From Chloroflexota bacterium (GTDB taxonomy: Bacteria > Chloroflexota > Anaerolineae > Promineifilales > Promineifilaceae): DNA of 43,922 nt. The notes below the pieces were generated by a model. That model saw nothing but the letters and a program-made list of their open reading frames with translations. It ran no database searches and was not told the origin of the DNA. Location: contig JAGNBF010000056.1 in assembly GCA_018004935.1 (NCBI GenBank), positions 1 through 43,922 on the forward strand, in the 5' to 3' direction. Made by a program: the position numbers and the translations under genes. Within the stretch, counting starts at the first letter, position 1. Each line of letters begins with the position of its first letter. This document shows positions 34,774-43,820 of the stretch, piece after piece.

Positions 34774-35385
34774 TTAGGGGCAGGGGGGTATTTCAAAATA
34801 ATTAATGCGTGAAGATTGTCCATCACCAGAATCTACACGGACACTACCAGGATTATCCCGGCAGACGGCCCATTCATAGGTAAAAACAGGTCCACTCTGA
34901 ATGAGATCATCATGATAATATGTGTAATGGCCATCACCACCTTGGGCGGTAATCGTAACCAAGGCAATGGCAATAAAAGGGTTTTCTGTGGATATAGTCC
35001 ATTCAAGTGAATAAGTGAACGAGAGGGAGCCAGATTGGGGTAAAGGTGTGAGAGTCTCAGAGGTGGCGGCACCAGGAATTGTTACGGTGGGAGCAGGGGT
35101 GAATCCGGCTAAGGTGGGTTGAGAAGGGGTAGTTCCACTCTCAACGATAGGGGTAAAGGTAGGTAAAGCGCCAGGATTAGGTGTGAGCAAAGGCAAGGTG
35201 CTGGCGGGCGTTAGCTCATTTGTGGGGAGTGTCGTGGCCTGTGAGGGGATCAGGGTAGGGCGTACCGGGATGGTTGATTGACCAACCGGGGCATTACAGG
35301 CCAGGGTAGTACACAGCCACAAGCATAGCGCCCAGGCCAGGGGAAGTTGACGGTTACTGATCTTCGGTCTCATTCGCATTTGCAT
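34774..35385 (-). CDS. Small lipoprotein with Thr/Pro-rich linker
   Basis: A 203-residue exported lipoprotein: signal with lipobox TLAC (lipid Cys30), a Thr/Pro linker of about 90 residues, then a beta-rich C-terminal domain (SFTYSLEWTIS ... FEIPPCP) with two Cys. It overlaps the end of the giant TPR/membrane gene by 32 bp on the same strand, so it is the third member of that apparent operon. Starts at 35385, 35379 or 35373 are all possible. No family is recognised; the C-terminal domain may be Ig-like. Confidence 0.7.
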   Translation of the reverse strand: MQMRMRPKISNRQLPLAWALCLWLCTTLACNAPVGQSTIPVRPTLIPSQATTLPTNELTPASTLPLLTPNPGALPTFTPIVESGTTPSQPTLAGFTPAPTVTIPGAATSETLTPLPQSGSLSFTYSLEWTISTENPFIAIALVTITAQGGDGHYTYYHDDLIQSGPVFTYEWAVCRDNPGSVRVDSGDGQSSRINYFEIPPCP

Positions 35386-38300
35386 TAGAAGCTGATTCCA
35401 ACAGCAGGATAAATGGCTGTGCCACTTGCGAAAGTTGGGGGTCTTTAATCAGAGCGGCCTGCAAAGCAGTACGGGCTACAGTGACGACGGTCGTATCTTC
35501 ACGTATCTGAGCCAATTGGATACCCTGGTTATAGAGAGTGCGTGCCCGTTCCAGTTCGTTGGCCTGGAGGGCTTCGAGAGCCAGTGTAAAGGCAAGTTGG
35601 TTGAGTTTTAATTGAGCTTCGGCCAGATCGGCGGCGGTTACGTCATTGTCAGCGGGGATGGTCGCGGCCGCGGTCTCATAATCTGCCAGGGCCTCACTCA
35701 ACTGCCCTGCGGCCGCATACGCATCTCCCCGCCGCAGGTAAAGCCAACCCCATGCCCCTTCACGGAAAAACTGATACCAGACATCATTCCGATTGGCTGT
35801 GGGATTGAGAGCATATGCCTTTTCAATATCTACTATTACCCCGGCCAAAGCGGTGCGAGCTTGGTCCTCATTTCCGGCGGCAAAGAGGTGGCGTACTACC
35901 ATAAAACCAAAACGCGCCCGATAATGCCAGAACCAGTCATTAGCCTGGAGATCTGGATTCCCTTGTAGAGCGGGTATATTTTGAAAGGCGGTGTAAAAAG
36001 CGGCCAGGTCAAGGTCTGGACGAGACTGCACCAGCGCATTAAACGCTTCCTGGGCGGCGGGCAGGTTCTTGGCATCCTGAGCCAGGGCCAGACGTTCCAA
36101 GGCCATATCATAAAACGCGGCCGCGTCCGTCAACTCACCCTCGGCCAAAGCCGCCAGCCCGGCCTGGAAAGCAACATCCAGATTCGCGGGTAGCAGGGGG
36201 GCCGCATAACCCAAATCATGGTACACCTGAGCATAATCAGGGGCATCAACACCCAGGGCCGCCTGACCCCTCTGGCGATGGAAATCAGGCCAGGCCTCAT
36301 CACCAGTGACACCTACGACAAAATCGTACCATGTTTTTGTCTGTTTATTGGGATCATCACTGCAATCAATGGCACAGGCCGCTTTGATATCGGTAATAGC
36401 CTGATCCAACACGGTGCGGGCTTCGGCATCATTTTGCGGGCCAGTCATAAATAACCCACGAGCCAACAAGTACCCGATGCGGCCGCGGAAAATCAAATAC
36501 AAATCATTTTCTGGTTCAAGGGCTACCGCCTGTGCATAAGAGTTAACCGATTCTCGTAGTTGGGTCACAGAGTCATAACCCTGGCTGGCACAGAAACTCA
36601 GGATAAATTCGATCTGAGCGCGGGTGCGGTAAGTAAAAGCACTATCGGGATTGAGCGTCAGCGCCAGGTTCAAATCCTCAATCGCCAGACGCAAATTTTC
36701 GGCCGAACGGGCCTTTTCTTCATCACTGGCACGACTACTACTACAAGAGGGCAATGTCCCGACTCGCCAATAACCGGTCCCGCGTGAAACAATCATTACC
36801 GGGTCTGTAGGGGCCAGGTCGGCCGCAAATTGCCAGGCCTGTAGAGCCGCCGGGTACTCTTCCAGGGCATAGTGGGCATAACCAATAGCCAGTTGGATAT
36901 TGGCCTGTTGGGGGTCACGAATGGCGGCCTGTTGAAAATAGAAAAGTGAGGCCTGATATTTGAGACCCGCATCCAGTTTGATCTCTTCTTGAACCGTACC
37001 CTCTGCGGCCGCTTCTATTTCTTTACGTAACCCCTCGGCTTCCTGGAAAAAGGCCCAGCCCAGCCCCAAAAGAGCATCTACATTGTCCGGGTTTTTGGCT
37101 AAAGCATTGGTATAACTGGTGATGGCCGCATCTAAATCCCCAGAAATATTATGATCGGCTACCCCCTGCCAGACATAAAATTCGCTGAGCCGCTCTGGAG
37201 GCAAATCATAACGAATAGCATTGTCTATGGCACTGGTAAAAGCGGCTTTCGCCTGCTCATAACGTTGGCTCGCTTCGGCAGTACGCCCTTCGTCTAATAA
37301 ACGGGCGGCCCAACTTTCATAAGCAATAGCCTGACTGGCATAATAAGGGGGGGTTAATTGAAGGGGTAGATAGTTGGTGATGACGCTGTAATCATCAGAC
37401 GCGGCCGCGAAGTCACCCAATTGGGCGTACAATGTGGCCCGGTTATTGTACACCTGCACCCAGGTAAATGTCTTAATATCGGGAATCCCCAAACGGGTAT
37501 AAAAGCGAGCCGGAGCCAGAGTAATGGCCCGGTTATAATTCTCAATGGCCTGCCAAAACGCGGCCTCTTTGGTCGTTGTCTCTACCATCAGGCCACGATC
37601 CCGGTGGCCGTTACCAATGATGAGAAAATGGCGGGAGAGGACATCCTTCCCACCCTGCAAGGCCATCAGCAAAATCATGAATGCGGCCGCGGTCATCACC
37701 CCTCTTCTGGCCCATAAGTCAAAAACAGGTTTCCCCGTGACCGATTTGGCTTCCCAGATTGCCCGCGCCGAAGCCCAAGCCAGGGCGATAATCAAAAGTT
37801 CCGGGTAAATATCCGGCACCGTCAGCAAAGGACGACGGTAAAAAAAGAAACGTAACAGCCCCAAAAAGATCGTTACTCCCAGGACGTACCAGGGTAAATT
37901 GTTGTGGACCTTGGCACGCATTTCAATACGGAGCGGCCCCAAAATGCCCCAAAATAATGGCCCCAAAAATAACCCCAGGTAAAACAACGGGTAAAGATCG
38001 GCAAAGCTATAGAAAGTAAAAGGAATGTAGGTAAAGAGGAGTTGGGGAGCAACTTTGACCAGAGCCGCAAAAATGAAGAGCAGAAGCAGGCTAAACAGAT
38101 AAGCCCAGGTGAGTCGCCCCCAACCCACATGATAACCGATGTCACTATGAGTCGCGGCCGCGGGTGCATAACGCTCAATCTGCCGGGATAACGATTCATA
38201 CCACGCCGTTGTCCCTCTTATGGCTACCCGCCGTGAAGGCGACTCTACCACCACCAACGAATGATCCTGCATCAATTGCCCCACCAAAAAAACATTCGCC

Positions 38301-40357
38301 TTGGTAATGTGATTAATTTCATGCCAGTTACAGCGCCGTTCACTTCCGCGATCATCCACCCCCACCGTAAACCCAGTCAAATCAGTTCGTACCGTTTCTG
38401 CTCGGGTAGCAGACTGCACCGCCCGCAAAGGTGTTCGCGCAATTACTAACAAACCAACAAGCGTGTACACCAGGAAATACACTATCAAAACCGCGGCCGC
38501 GATCCAGCCAAACACATTGGCATCCGTAGAGGGTTTCAATACCAACACAATCGCCTGACTCAATGTTGGCCCATAATTCAGCGTGTTAGCCGAAAGTTGG
38601 GCTTCCAAAAAGGGAAAGGCGAAGAAATTAATACTGGGTACCAAAGAAACAGCCGTATCCAGGTTAATAACCATTAAGGGAATGATAAAAAACACGACCG
38701 ACAGAGTCAGGTACATGACCCGTCTAAAAGCCACTAAAACAGGGTGCTCAAACCGAACCAGATATTGTCGCCGCGACATGGATGCAGTTGTCGTCGTCAC
38801 ATATTCCCGTTCCCTCTCATTGAGTCGTTTATCCGCCCCAAACAGATTCACCCGTTCAGCCACTTCGGTTGCCGCCACCACATCTCCCGCCTGCTGATAA
38901 AGGTGTAAGGCCCTGTCCAGCCGTTCCAGACCGGCCTGGCGTGCCCCCGTTTCCAGCAAAGCCTCACCCAGTAACGCCTGGGCACGGCCTTCCATTTCCT
39001 TATCATCATAAAGCTGAACAACGGGTAATGCCTGTTCTAAAACGGCAATAGCCTGGGCATCATGGCGCAAACGTACCATCGCCTGGCCCAAAGCTATCTG
39101 TATTGTGGCCTGACGATACGACCCTATGGGGGTCTCACCTCCAGCCAGAAGCTCCCCAAGAAGCGGTTCAGCCCGCCGAGCATCGCCCAGGGTAAGGTAC
39201 AAATTGGCCAGGTGCTCCTGCACACTTAATAAACCGCTCTTAAAACCGATTTTTTCGTAAAGATGTCGGGCCTGGGTATACCAATTGGTTCCTACGGCAA
39301 AAAGGCGGGCAATAATCCAATCCTGTCCCTTAAAAATGGCCCAGGAGCGTGGATACCATATCCAGATACCCAAATAGAGGCTTAAATAAAGCAAGAGAGG
39401 AAAGGGGGGATAATTGAACAAATCACGGAGGCGTTGCCATACGGTTTGATCCCGCCGGGGAATAAGTTCCCGATACCCTCTGGCTGAGGTAGCCAGGTCA
39501 ACATGGGCTTCCCCCAGAGCGAACATGGTGTAACCCTGCTCAATCTCACTGCCCGGTAAGGACTGAAAAATTGTCAGGGCCTTCATAAACTGCTCGATGG
39601 CCTCCACATAGCTACCCGTTTTTACCAAAGCTTCGCCATAAGCGCGTTGAACAAAGGGGTGTAAATCCGTAGGTATATTCGACTGATTGAGCAGATCACG
39701 AAATTCCGTCTGAATTTGTTCTCCTTCACCCCGGTATTGACGAAAACGCAAAGTCATATAACGAAGCCACATATCAAACTCGAGTAGATAAGGTGATTGT
39801 AAGGCTTCCAGGTAGGGACGAACCTCTTTAGCGGTAGTAATGAGGCGTTCGACCGCCGCAAAACGACGGTCATTGATGTAGGTGCGAAAAGCCGTTATAA
39901 AATCAAGGCGAGCGGTGGGGTAATCTACGATAAGTTGGTGGTAGAGAATGTGTTGCCACTGAACAAATTCATCAGGATCCGGATGAGCGTGATAATAAGT
40001 GAGGGCCAGTTGATGGGCATGAATAAAGGCATCACGGTCTGTGGCAATCCAGCGATGCTGTAACCAATTGCGTTCAGACTCGGTGATATTGTAAAAATCC
40101 TCAAAGCCTTCGCGCTCGGTGGCAATCACAAAAGAGAATTTCGTCAGGCGTTGAAGGAGTTTTTCATTTTGCTCGATGTTTTGCGGCCGCAAAAAATTAA
40201 ACTTCGCTAAGGTGTACGTATGCACCGTAGATGCGAGAAACAACGCATCGGCTACAACCGGATGAGCCTTCTCTAGAATCTGACTCATGATCAGCGTAAT
40301 CGCCGACTCATCCGCTGAGGCAACCGTCGTCTTATCCAGAACCAGATCCGTCGTCAT
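35354..40357 (-). CDS. Giant winged-helix/TPR membrane protein
   Basis: A 1667-residue protein. Residues about 20-110 (SQILEKAHPVVADALFLAST ... FSFVIATER) look like the winged-helix segment that normally follows a STAND ATPase domain. TPR-like helices fill about 120-500, then a membrane region with about eight spans between about 315 and 870 (for example VMYLTLSVVFFIIPLMVIN, WAYLFSLLLLFIFAALV), and a second TPR array from about 920 to the end (YNRAITLAPARFYTR, YTNALAKNPDNVDALLGLGWAF). The ATG at 40357 has AGGAAG upstream. A STAND-type ATPase gene lies just upstream on the same strand and lacks these domains, so the two look like one split switch whose output is at the membrane. It carries ten GCGGCCGC octamers. 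Confidence 0.85.
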   Translation of the reverse strand: MTTDLVLDKTTVASADESAITLIMSQILEKAHPVVADALFLASTVHTYTLAKFNFLRPQNIEQNEKLLQRLTKFSFVIATEREGFEDFYNITESERNWLQHRWIATDRDAFIHAHQLALTYYHAHPDPDEFVQWQHILYHQLIVDYPTARLDFITAFRTYINDRRFAAVERLITTAKEVRPYLEALQSPYLLEFDMWLRYMTLRFRQYRGEGEQIQTEFRDLLNQSNIPTDLHPFVQRAYGEALVKTGSYVEAIEQFMKALTIFQSLPGSEIEQGYTMFALGEAHVDLATSARGYRELIPRRDQTVWQRLRDLFNYPPFPLLLYLSLYLGIWIWYPRSWAIFKGQDWIIARLFAVGTNWYTQARHLYEKIGFKSGLLSVQEHLANLYLTLGDARRAEPLLGELLAGGETPIGSYRQATIQIALGQAMVRLRHDAQAIAVLEQALPVVQLYDDKEMEGRAQALLGEALLETGARQAGLERLDRALHLYQQAGDVVAATEVAERVNLFGADKRLNEREREYVTTTTASMSRRQYLVRFEHPVLVAFRRVMYLTLSVVFFIIPLMVINLDTAVSLVPSINFFAFPFLEAQLSANTLNYGPTLSQAIVLVLKPSTDANVFGWIAAAVLIVYFLVYTLVGLLVIARTPLRAVQSATRAETVRTDLTGFTVGVDDRGSERRCNWHEINHITKANVFLVGQLMQDHSLVVVESPSRRVAIRGTTAWYESLSRQIERYAPAAATHSDIGYHVGWGRLTWAYLFSLLLLFIFAALVKVAPQLLFTYIPFTFYSFADLYPLFYLGLFLGPLFWGILGPLRIEMRAKVHNNLPWYVLGVTIFLGLLRFFFYRRPLLTVPDIYPELLIIALAWASARAIWEAKSVTGKPVFDLWARRGVMTAAAFMILLMALQGGKDVLSRHFLIIGNGHRDRGLMVETTTKEAAFWQAIENYNRAITLAPARFYTRLGIPDIKTFTWVQVYNNRATLYAQLGDFAAASDDYSVITNYLPLQLTPPYYASQAIAYESWAARLLDEGRTAEASQRYEQAKAAFTSAIDNAIRYDLPPERLSEFYVWQGVADHNISGDLDAAITSYTNALAKNPDNVDALLGLGWAFFQEAEGLRKEIEAAAEGTVQEEIKLDAGLKYQASLFYFQQAAIRDPQQANIQLAIGYAHYALEEYPAALQAWQFAADLAPTDPVMIVSRGTGYWRVGTLPSCSSSRASDEEKARSAENLRLAIEDLNLALTLNPDSAFTYRTRAQIEFILSFCASQGYDSVTQLRESVNSYAQAVALEPENDLYLIFRGRIGYLLARGLFMTGPQNDAEARTVLDQAITDIKAACAIDCSDDPNKQTKTWYDFVVGVTGDEAWPDFHRQRGQAALGVDAPDYAQVYHDLGYAAPLLPANLDVAFQAGLAALAEGELTDAAAFYDMALERLALAQDAKNLPAAQEAFNALVQSRPDLDLAAFYTAFQNIPALQGNPDLQANDWFWHYRARFGFMVVRHLFAAGNEDQARTALAGVIVDIEKAYALNPTANRNDVWYQFFREGAWGWLYLRRGDAYAAAGQLSEALADYETAAATIPADNDVTAADLAEAQLKLNQLAFTLALEALQANELERARTLYNQGIQLAQIREDTTVVTVARTALQAALIKDPQLSQVAQPFILLLESASNANANETEDQ

Positions 40358-40424
40358 AACTTCCTGCTTAAATTGAGAGTACAGAAATAGGGTCAGAGAA
40401 ACTCACCTGACAGGCACACAACCT

Positions 40425-40562
40425 GGTAAGCGTTCAGTTGAGTTACTTCAACAGATTAAGAAATAAACGGATTTTCCAGAAGTCGTCTTTAATCCGTTCC
40501 TTTCTAAATCCGCTGAAGTAATCCCTAATGGCCTAAAATCGTCTCTGAACTGAACGGTTACC
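40425..40562. repeat. Nested-hairpin element between the ATPase and the TPR/membrane gene
   Basis: GGTAAGCGTTCAGTT (40425-40439) pairs with AACTGAACGGTTACC (40548-40562); inside, TTACTTCAACAGATT (40443-40457) pairs with AATCCGCTGAAGTAA (40507-40521), and ACGGATT (about 40467-40473) with AATCCGT (about 40491-40497). The 138-bp palindrome occupies most of the 210-bp gap. It looks like a small mobile palindromic element, and would form a long RNA hairpin if the genes are co-transcribed. Confidence 0.75.
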
Positions 40563-40567
40563 ACAAC

Positions 40568-41461
40568 CTATAACCAATCTTCATCTTCATCATCATCCAT
40601 CGCGGCCACATCCGCCATCTTAGCGAGTAACCCCGGATATCCACCCGATGTTTTGAAGATTGTCGCCAGATCCAAACCGGTCAACTTCCGTTTTGTCTGA
40701 ATATATTCCTTCACGTGATCTTCTGTGAACAGCGTCAGTCCCGTTTTTGCCACCAATTGCTTAATGTCATCCAGTTGTGGGACGGTGCGCCCAGCCACAA
40801 TGACAATCAACCGGCTCAATGAACCCTCAGCCAGGTGGGGCAACAAATAATCCCGGATCCATTGCTCCGCTTCTTTGGTCACATCTTCAAAAGAGTCATA
40901 CAGGAAAACAACCGGCTGTTTTTTGAGAACCTCAGCCAGACAAGAGAAAAAGGCATCATTGATCTGTATTTCGGCCGCCCGGCGGGCCACATCACTGTCT
41001 GCCTGAATGTAAAACTGATTATCACGGACAACGTTATCCTTGATAATGCTTCCCCCGGCCACCTCTTGTAAGGTGACATTGGCATTCCCCTGCGCATTAA
41101 GGTTCAGATCACCCACATTTACACCCCGGCTAGACCCTCCACCCAGGATGTTAATGTTGACGCTGGTAAAATTGTTGATAGTTTGAGTAAGGTGATTAAA
41201 GGCTTCCGCACCCAGTTGATCACGGGCTACTCGGACCAAAGAAAGGTAATCATGCGCCCGTCTGTCCCGAAAATTGACCCACACGGTAAGAATTTTTTGT
41301 TCCTCGCATAAATGACGCATCCGTTGGATCAGCCAGGTCTTGCCCATATCAGCCGGTGCTTCCACCAGCATGATAGAACGTGGCGTCTCTCCGGCTAACA
41401 TTTTCTGAAAGCCTTGGTATTGCTTTTCGCGGTTGACAAACCAGTCTACATAGTCAGGCAT
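40568..41461 (-). CDS. STAND-type ATPase
   Basis: A 297-residue cytoplasmic P-loop ATPase. Walker A is EAPADMGKTW (residues 34-43, with Ala in place of the first Gly), and Walker B VVFLYDSFED spans 184-193. The segment about 95-160 is an unusual Asn/Gly-rich insert (FTSVNINILGGGSS ... NLNAQGNANVTL) between the two motifs. A helical end with LDLATIFKTSGGYPGLLAKMAD resembles the GLPL/ARC region of STAND proteins, and the protein ends in an acidic tail DDDEDEDWL with no effector or repeat domain. The next gene on the same strand begins with a winged-helix and TPRs, so it is probably the other half. The start is ATG at 41461. Confidence 0.8.
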   Translation of the reverse strand: MPDYVDWFVNREKQYQGFQKMLAGETPRSIMLVEAPADMGKTWLIQRMRHLCEEQKILTVWVNFRDRRAHDYLSLVRVARDQLGAEAFNHLTQTINNFTSVNINILGGGSSRGVNVGDLNLNAQGNANVTLQEVAGGSIIKDNVVRDNQFYIQADSDVARRAAEIQINDAFFSCLAEVLKKQPVVFLYDSFEDVTKEAEQWIRDYLLPHLAEGSLSRLIVIVAGRTVPQLDDIKQLVAKTGLTLFTEDHVKEYIQTKRKLTGLDLATIFKTSGGYPGLLAKMADVAAMDDDEDEDWL

Positions 41462-41700
41462 AATGACTGCTTATAATTGACAATAGTACAGCAGTGCTAC
41501 TTTCTCACCCCACTTTAATAATAACGCCTACACGCAATGAGGGCAATAAGTTCTTGTAACAAGGGTGTTCGTCAAATCTGTGGATGACCAGAGAATTGCT
41601 TTGGCCGGTCTCCCGACCGTGCCATTTCGTATCCAGGGGACTGAAAAAATATTGGTTCATATGATAGGAAACAGGGGGTAGTTGTTGTTACAATTCCCTC
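41462..41700. other. Divergent gap with an inverted family D unit and a candidate leaderless promoter
   Basis: Between the ATPase (-) and the family 5 binding protein (+) lie a family D unit in reverse orientation (41600-41625) and a TACAAT box at 41689-41694. The box is six bases from the ATG at 41701, so transcription would start at or next to the ATG. No Shine-Dalgarno precedes that ATG. Confidence 0.5.
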
Positions 41701-43644
41701 ATGCCACAGAAGCACCAACAATTGATGTTTGCCCTTTGCCTGTTACTCCTCTTAACGGCCTGTTCATCCGAGCAGACAACTACTCCGCAAGTAATAACGG
41801 TCGTCATGACACGCCCTCCTCTGGAAGTAACCCAGGTTGTTACCCGCCAGGTAGAAGTGCCCGTCACTATCACCCCCTCGCCCCACTTCGTGCCAGAACC
41901 CGACAGCCCCAAACATCTGACAGTCTGTCAGATCACCGAACCCAAAAGCCTCTATTGGTATGACAATCCCCCCTTTGGCCCACTGGCTTTAGCCAAAGAA
42001 AACGTCAGCCATGCTCTTTATGAAAATCTGTACACCACACGTGCCTATGCATTTCAACCGCAAGGGCTGGTCAGTTTACCCAGCCTGGAAACAGGGGATG
42101 CCGAAATCATTGAAGTGACGGTCAATAGGGGTGATACGGTAATGGATAGTCAGGGTCGCTTAGTAACGATAGCGAATGGAACCCGGTTGCGTAATTTTGC
42201 CGGTGAGGAGCTGATTTTTTCGGGCGAGCCGGTTATTCTGCCGCAAATGGTGGTTCGTTTTACCTTTCAACCATTGGTCTGGTCTGATGGTCAGCCGGTC
42301 ACTGCCCAGGATTCGGTTTTTAGCTATAAGGTAGCGCGAGATCCCAGTACACCAGGTTCTAAGACGCAGACGGGGCGGACGGCCAGTTATATGGCGGTTG
42401 CGGAACGCATGGTGGAATGGCGGGGGGTAGCGGGCTGGTTGGATCCGCTGTATTTTACGAATGTCTGGATGCCTTTACCCGCGCACCAACTGGCTGGCCT
42501 CGCGGCCGCGGAACTACTCACCACCCCCCAAACCACCCACTTTCCCCTCAGTAGCGGCCCCTTTGTTGTGCAAGAATGGGTACAGGGCCACCATATTGCC
42601 CTCGCCCGCAATCCTTACTACTATCGCCAAAACGAAGGTTTACCCCGGCTTGATGGTCTAACCATCCGCTTCGTTACCAACCAGGATCAACTTATCGCTT
42701 TGCTCCTGGCAGGAGAATGCCACATAGCCACTCAGGATGGACTAAGCCTGGCCCAGGCCACCTTACTCCACAATGCCCAGAGTCAGGGCTTTCTCACCGT
42801 TTACTCCCAGACAACCGCTGTTTTTGAGCATCTGGATTTTGGCATTAACTCTGAACCTGTTTATGCCAGTAAACGCCCAGACTGGTTTGAAGATAGTCGT
42901 GTCAGGCAGGCTATTAGCCAATGTTTGGATCGTCAGGCAATGGCTGAGGTGATTCTTTACGGCACGGGCCAGGTATCGGATCTATTCGTGCCCCCCGATC
43001 ACCCCCTCATTACGGCAGATGTGCCCCATTGGCCCTTTGACCCTGCGGCCGCAAATATCCTGTTAGATGAACTGGGGTATCATGACTTCAACGGTGATGG
43101 CATACGCCAAAATCCCCTGGACAACAAACCATTTCGAGTGAATCTGGGCATCAGTCGCAACAATGCCACTCACCAGCAGTTAGCCACCATGCTGGTCACG
43201 AATCTGGCCCAATGTGGCATTGAGGTCAATATTATTATTTACGGGGCCAGCGAATGGTTTGCCCCAGGCGGCCCGCTCTTTGGCCGACGTTTTGATCTGG
43301 CTATTTTCCCCTGGATCACCCCCTTGTCAACGCCCTGCCATTTTTATACCACGACAGCTATTCCAGGCGAGGCCAATGATTGGCAAGGTAACAATGAAAT
43401 GGGCTGGAGCAATACGGCCTTTGACACGGCCTGCCAGAACGCCCACCAGGCATTTTGGGGGAGTGATTCGTTCGCGGCCGCGACCCAAAACACCTTTCGT
43501 CTCTTTGCCCAAGAACTACCCTCCCTTCCCCTCTTTCACTACCTCAAACTCTCCGCCACTCTCCCCACCGTCCAACATTTCCAACCTGACCCCACCCAGA
43601 GTTCGGAATTTTGGAATGTTTTCGAGTGGGACATTCAAGAGTAG
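41701..43644 (+). CDS. Family 5 (peptide/oligopeptide) ABC substrate-binding lipoprotein
   Basis: A 647-residue extracellular solute-binding protein of the DppA/OppA family (SBP_bac_5). A signal peptide with lipobox LLTAC sets the lipid Cys at residue 21, followed by a Thr/Val/Pro-rich linker to about residue 60. The body has the family's usual order: VSHALYENLYTT, then VRFTFQPLVWSDGQPVTAQD, then SGPFVVQEWVQGHHIALARNPYY, then RVRQAISQCLDRQAMAEV-like sequence. Members usually bind peptides, nickel or sugars; the ligand is unknown. No permease or ATPase follows before the window ends, so it is an orphan here or shares a transporter encoded elsewhere. It carries three GCGGCCGC octamers. Confidence 0.9.
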   Translation: MPQKHQQLMFALCLLLLLTACSSEQTTTPQVITVVMTRPPLEVTQVVTRQVEVPVTITPSPHFVPEPDSPKHLTVCQITEPKSLYWYDNPPFGPLALAKENVSHALYENLYTTRAYAFQPQGLVSLPSLETGDAEIIEVTVNRGDTVMDSQGRLVTIANGTRLRNFAGEELIFSGEPVILPQMVVRFTFQPLVWSDGQPVTAQDSVFSYKVARDPSTPGSKTQTGRTASYMAVAERMVEWRGVAGWLDPLYFTNVWMPLPAHQLAGLAAAELLTTPQTTHFPLSSGPFVVQEWVQGHHIALARNPYYYRQNEGLPRLDGLTIRFVTNQDQLIALLLAGECHIATQDGLSLAQATLLHNAQSQGFLTVYSQTTAVFEHLDFGINSEPVYASKRPDWFEDSRVRQAISQCLDRQAMAEVILYGTGQVSDLFVPPDHPLITADVPHWPFDPAAANILLDELGYHDFNGDGIRQNPLDNKPFRVNLGISRNNATHQQLATMLVTNLAQCGIEVNIIIYGASEWFAPGGPLFGRRFDLAIFPWITPLSTPCHFYTTTAIPGEANDWQGNNEMGWSNTAFDTACQNAHQAFWGSDSFAAATQNTFRLFAQELPSLPLFHYLKLSATLPTVQHFQPDPTQSSEFWNVFEWDIQE

Positions 43645-43739
43645 ACCACAGGCAAAATCCGAGTAGGCAATTGCCCTATTTGCCACCAGTAATTCTCAAT
43701 TTGGTTTGCTCCTGGCGTTTGCCGTTTTCTCGAGAGGGT

Positions 43740-43760
43740 GAACAGCCTGAAAGGCTGTTC
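43740..43760 (+). terminator. Hairpin downstream of the family 5 binding-protein gene
   Basis: GAACAGCCT (43740-43748) pairs perfectly with AGGCTGTTC (43752-43760) around a three-base loop. It lies about 95 bases after the stop and lacks a clear T-run, so the terminator call is tentative. Confidence 0.4.
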
Positions 43761-43820
43761 TACGGCTTGGCCATTTCTCGGGTACACTTTTGGCGGCCAA
43801 CGATTTTTGCGTTTTTCCGC

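Larger units (their letters stand above)
442..43481. repeat. Highly iterated palindrome GCGGCCGC, about 67 copies across the window
   Basis: Reading the whole window gives about 67 copies, the first at 442-449 and the last at 43474-43481. All fall inside predicted genes and none in the gaps. They are read in all three frames, most often as Ala-Ala-Ala, and otherwise as Gly-Arg or Arg-Pro. The flanking base is usually C or T before and G or A after. Copies are densest in the DUF58 and transglutaminase genes and absent from 17768-19982. Confidence 0.95.
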
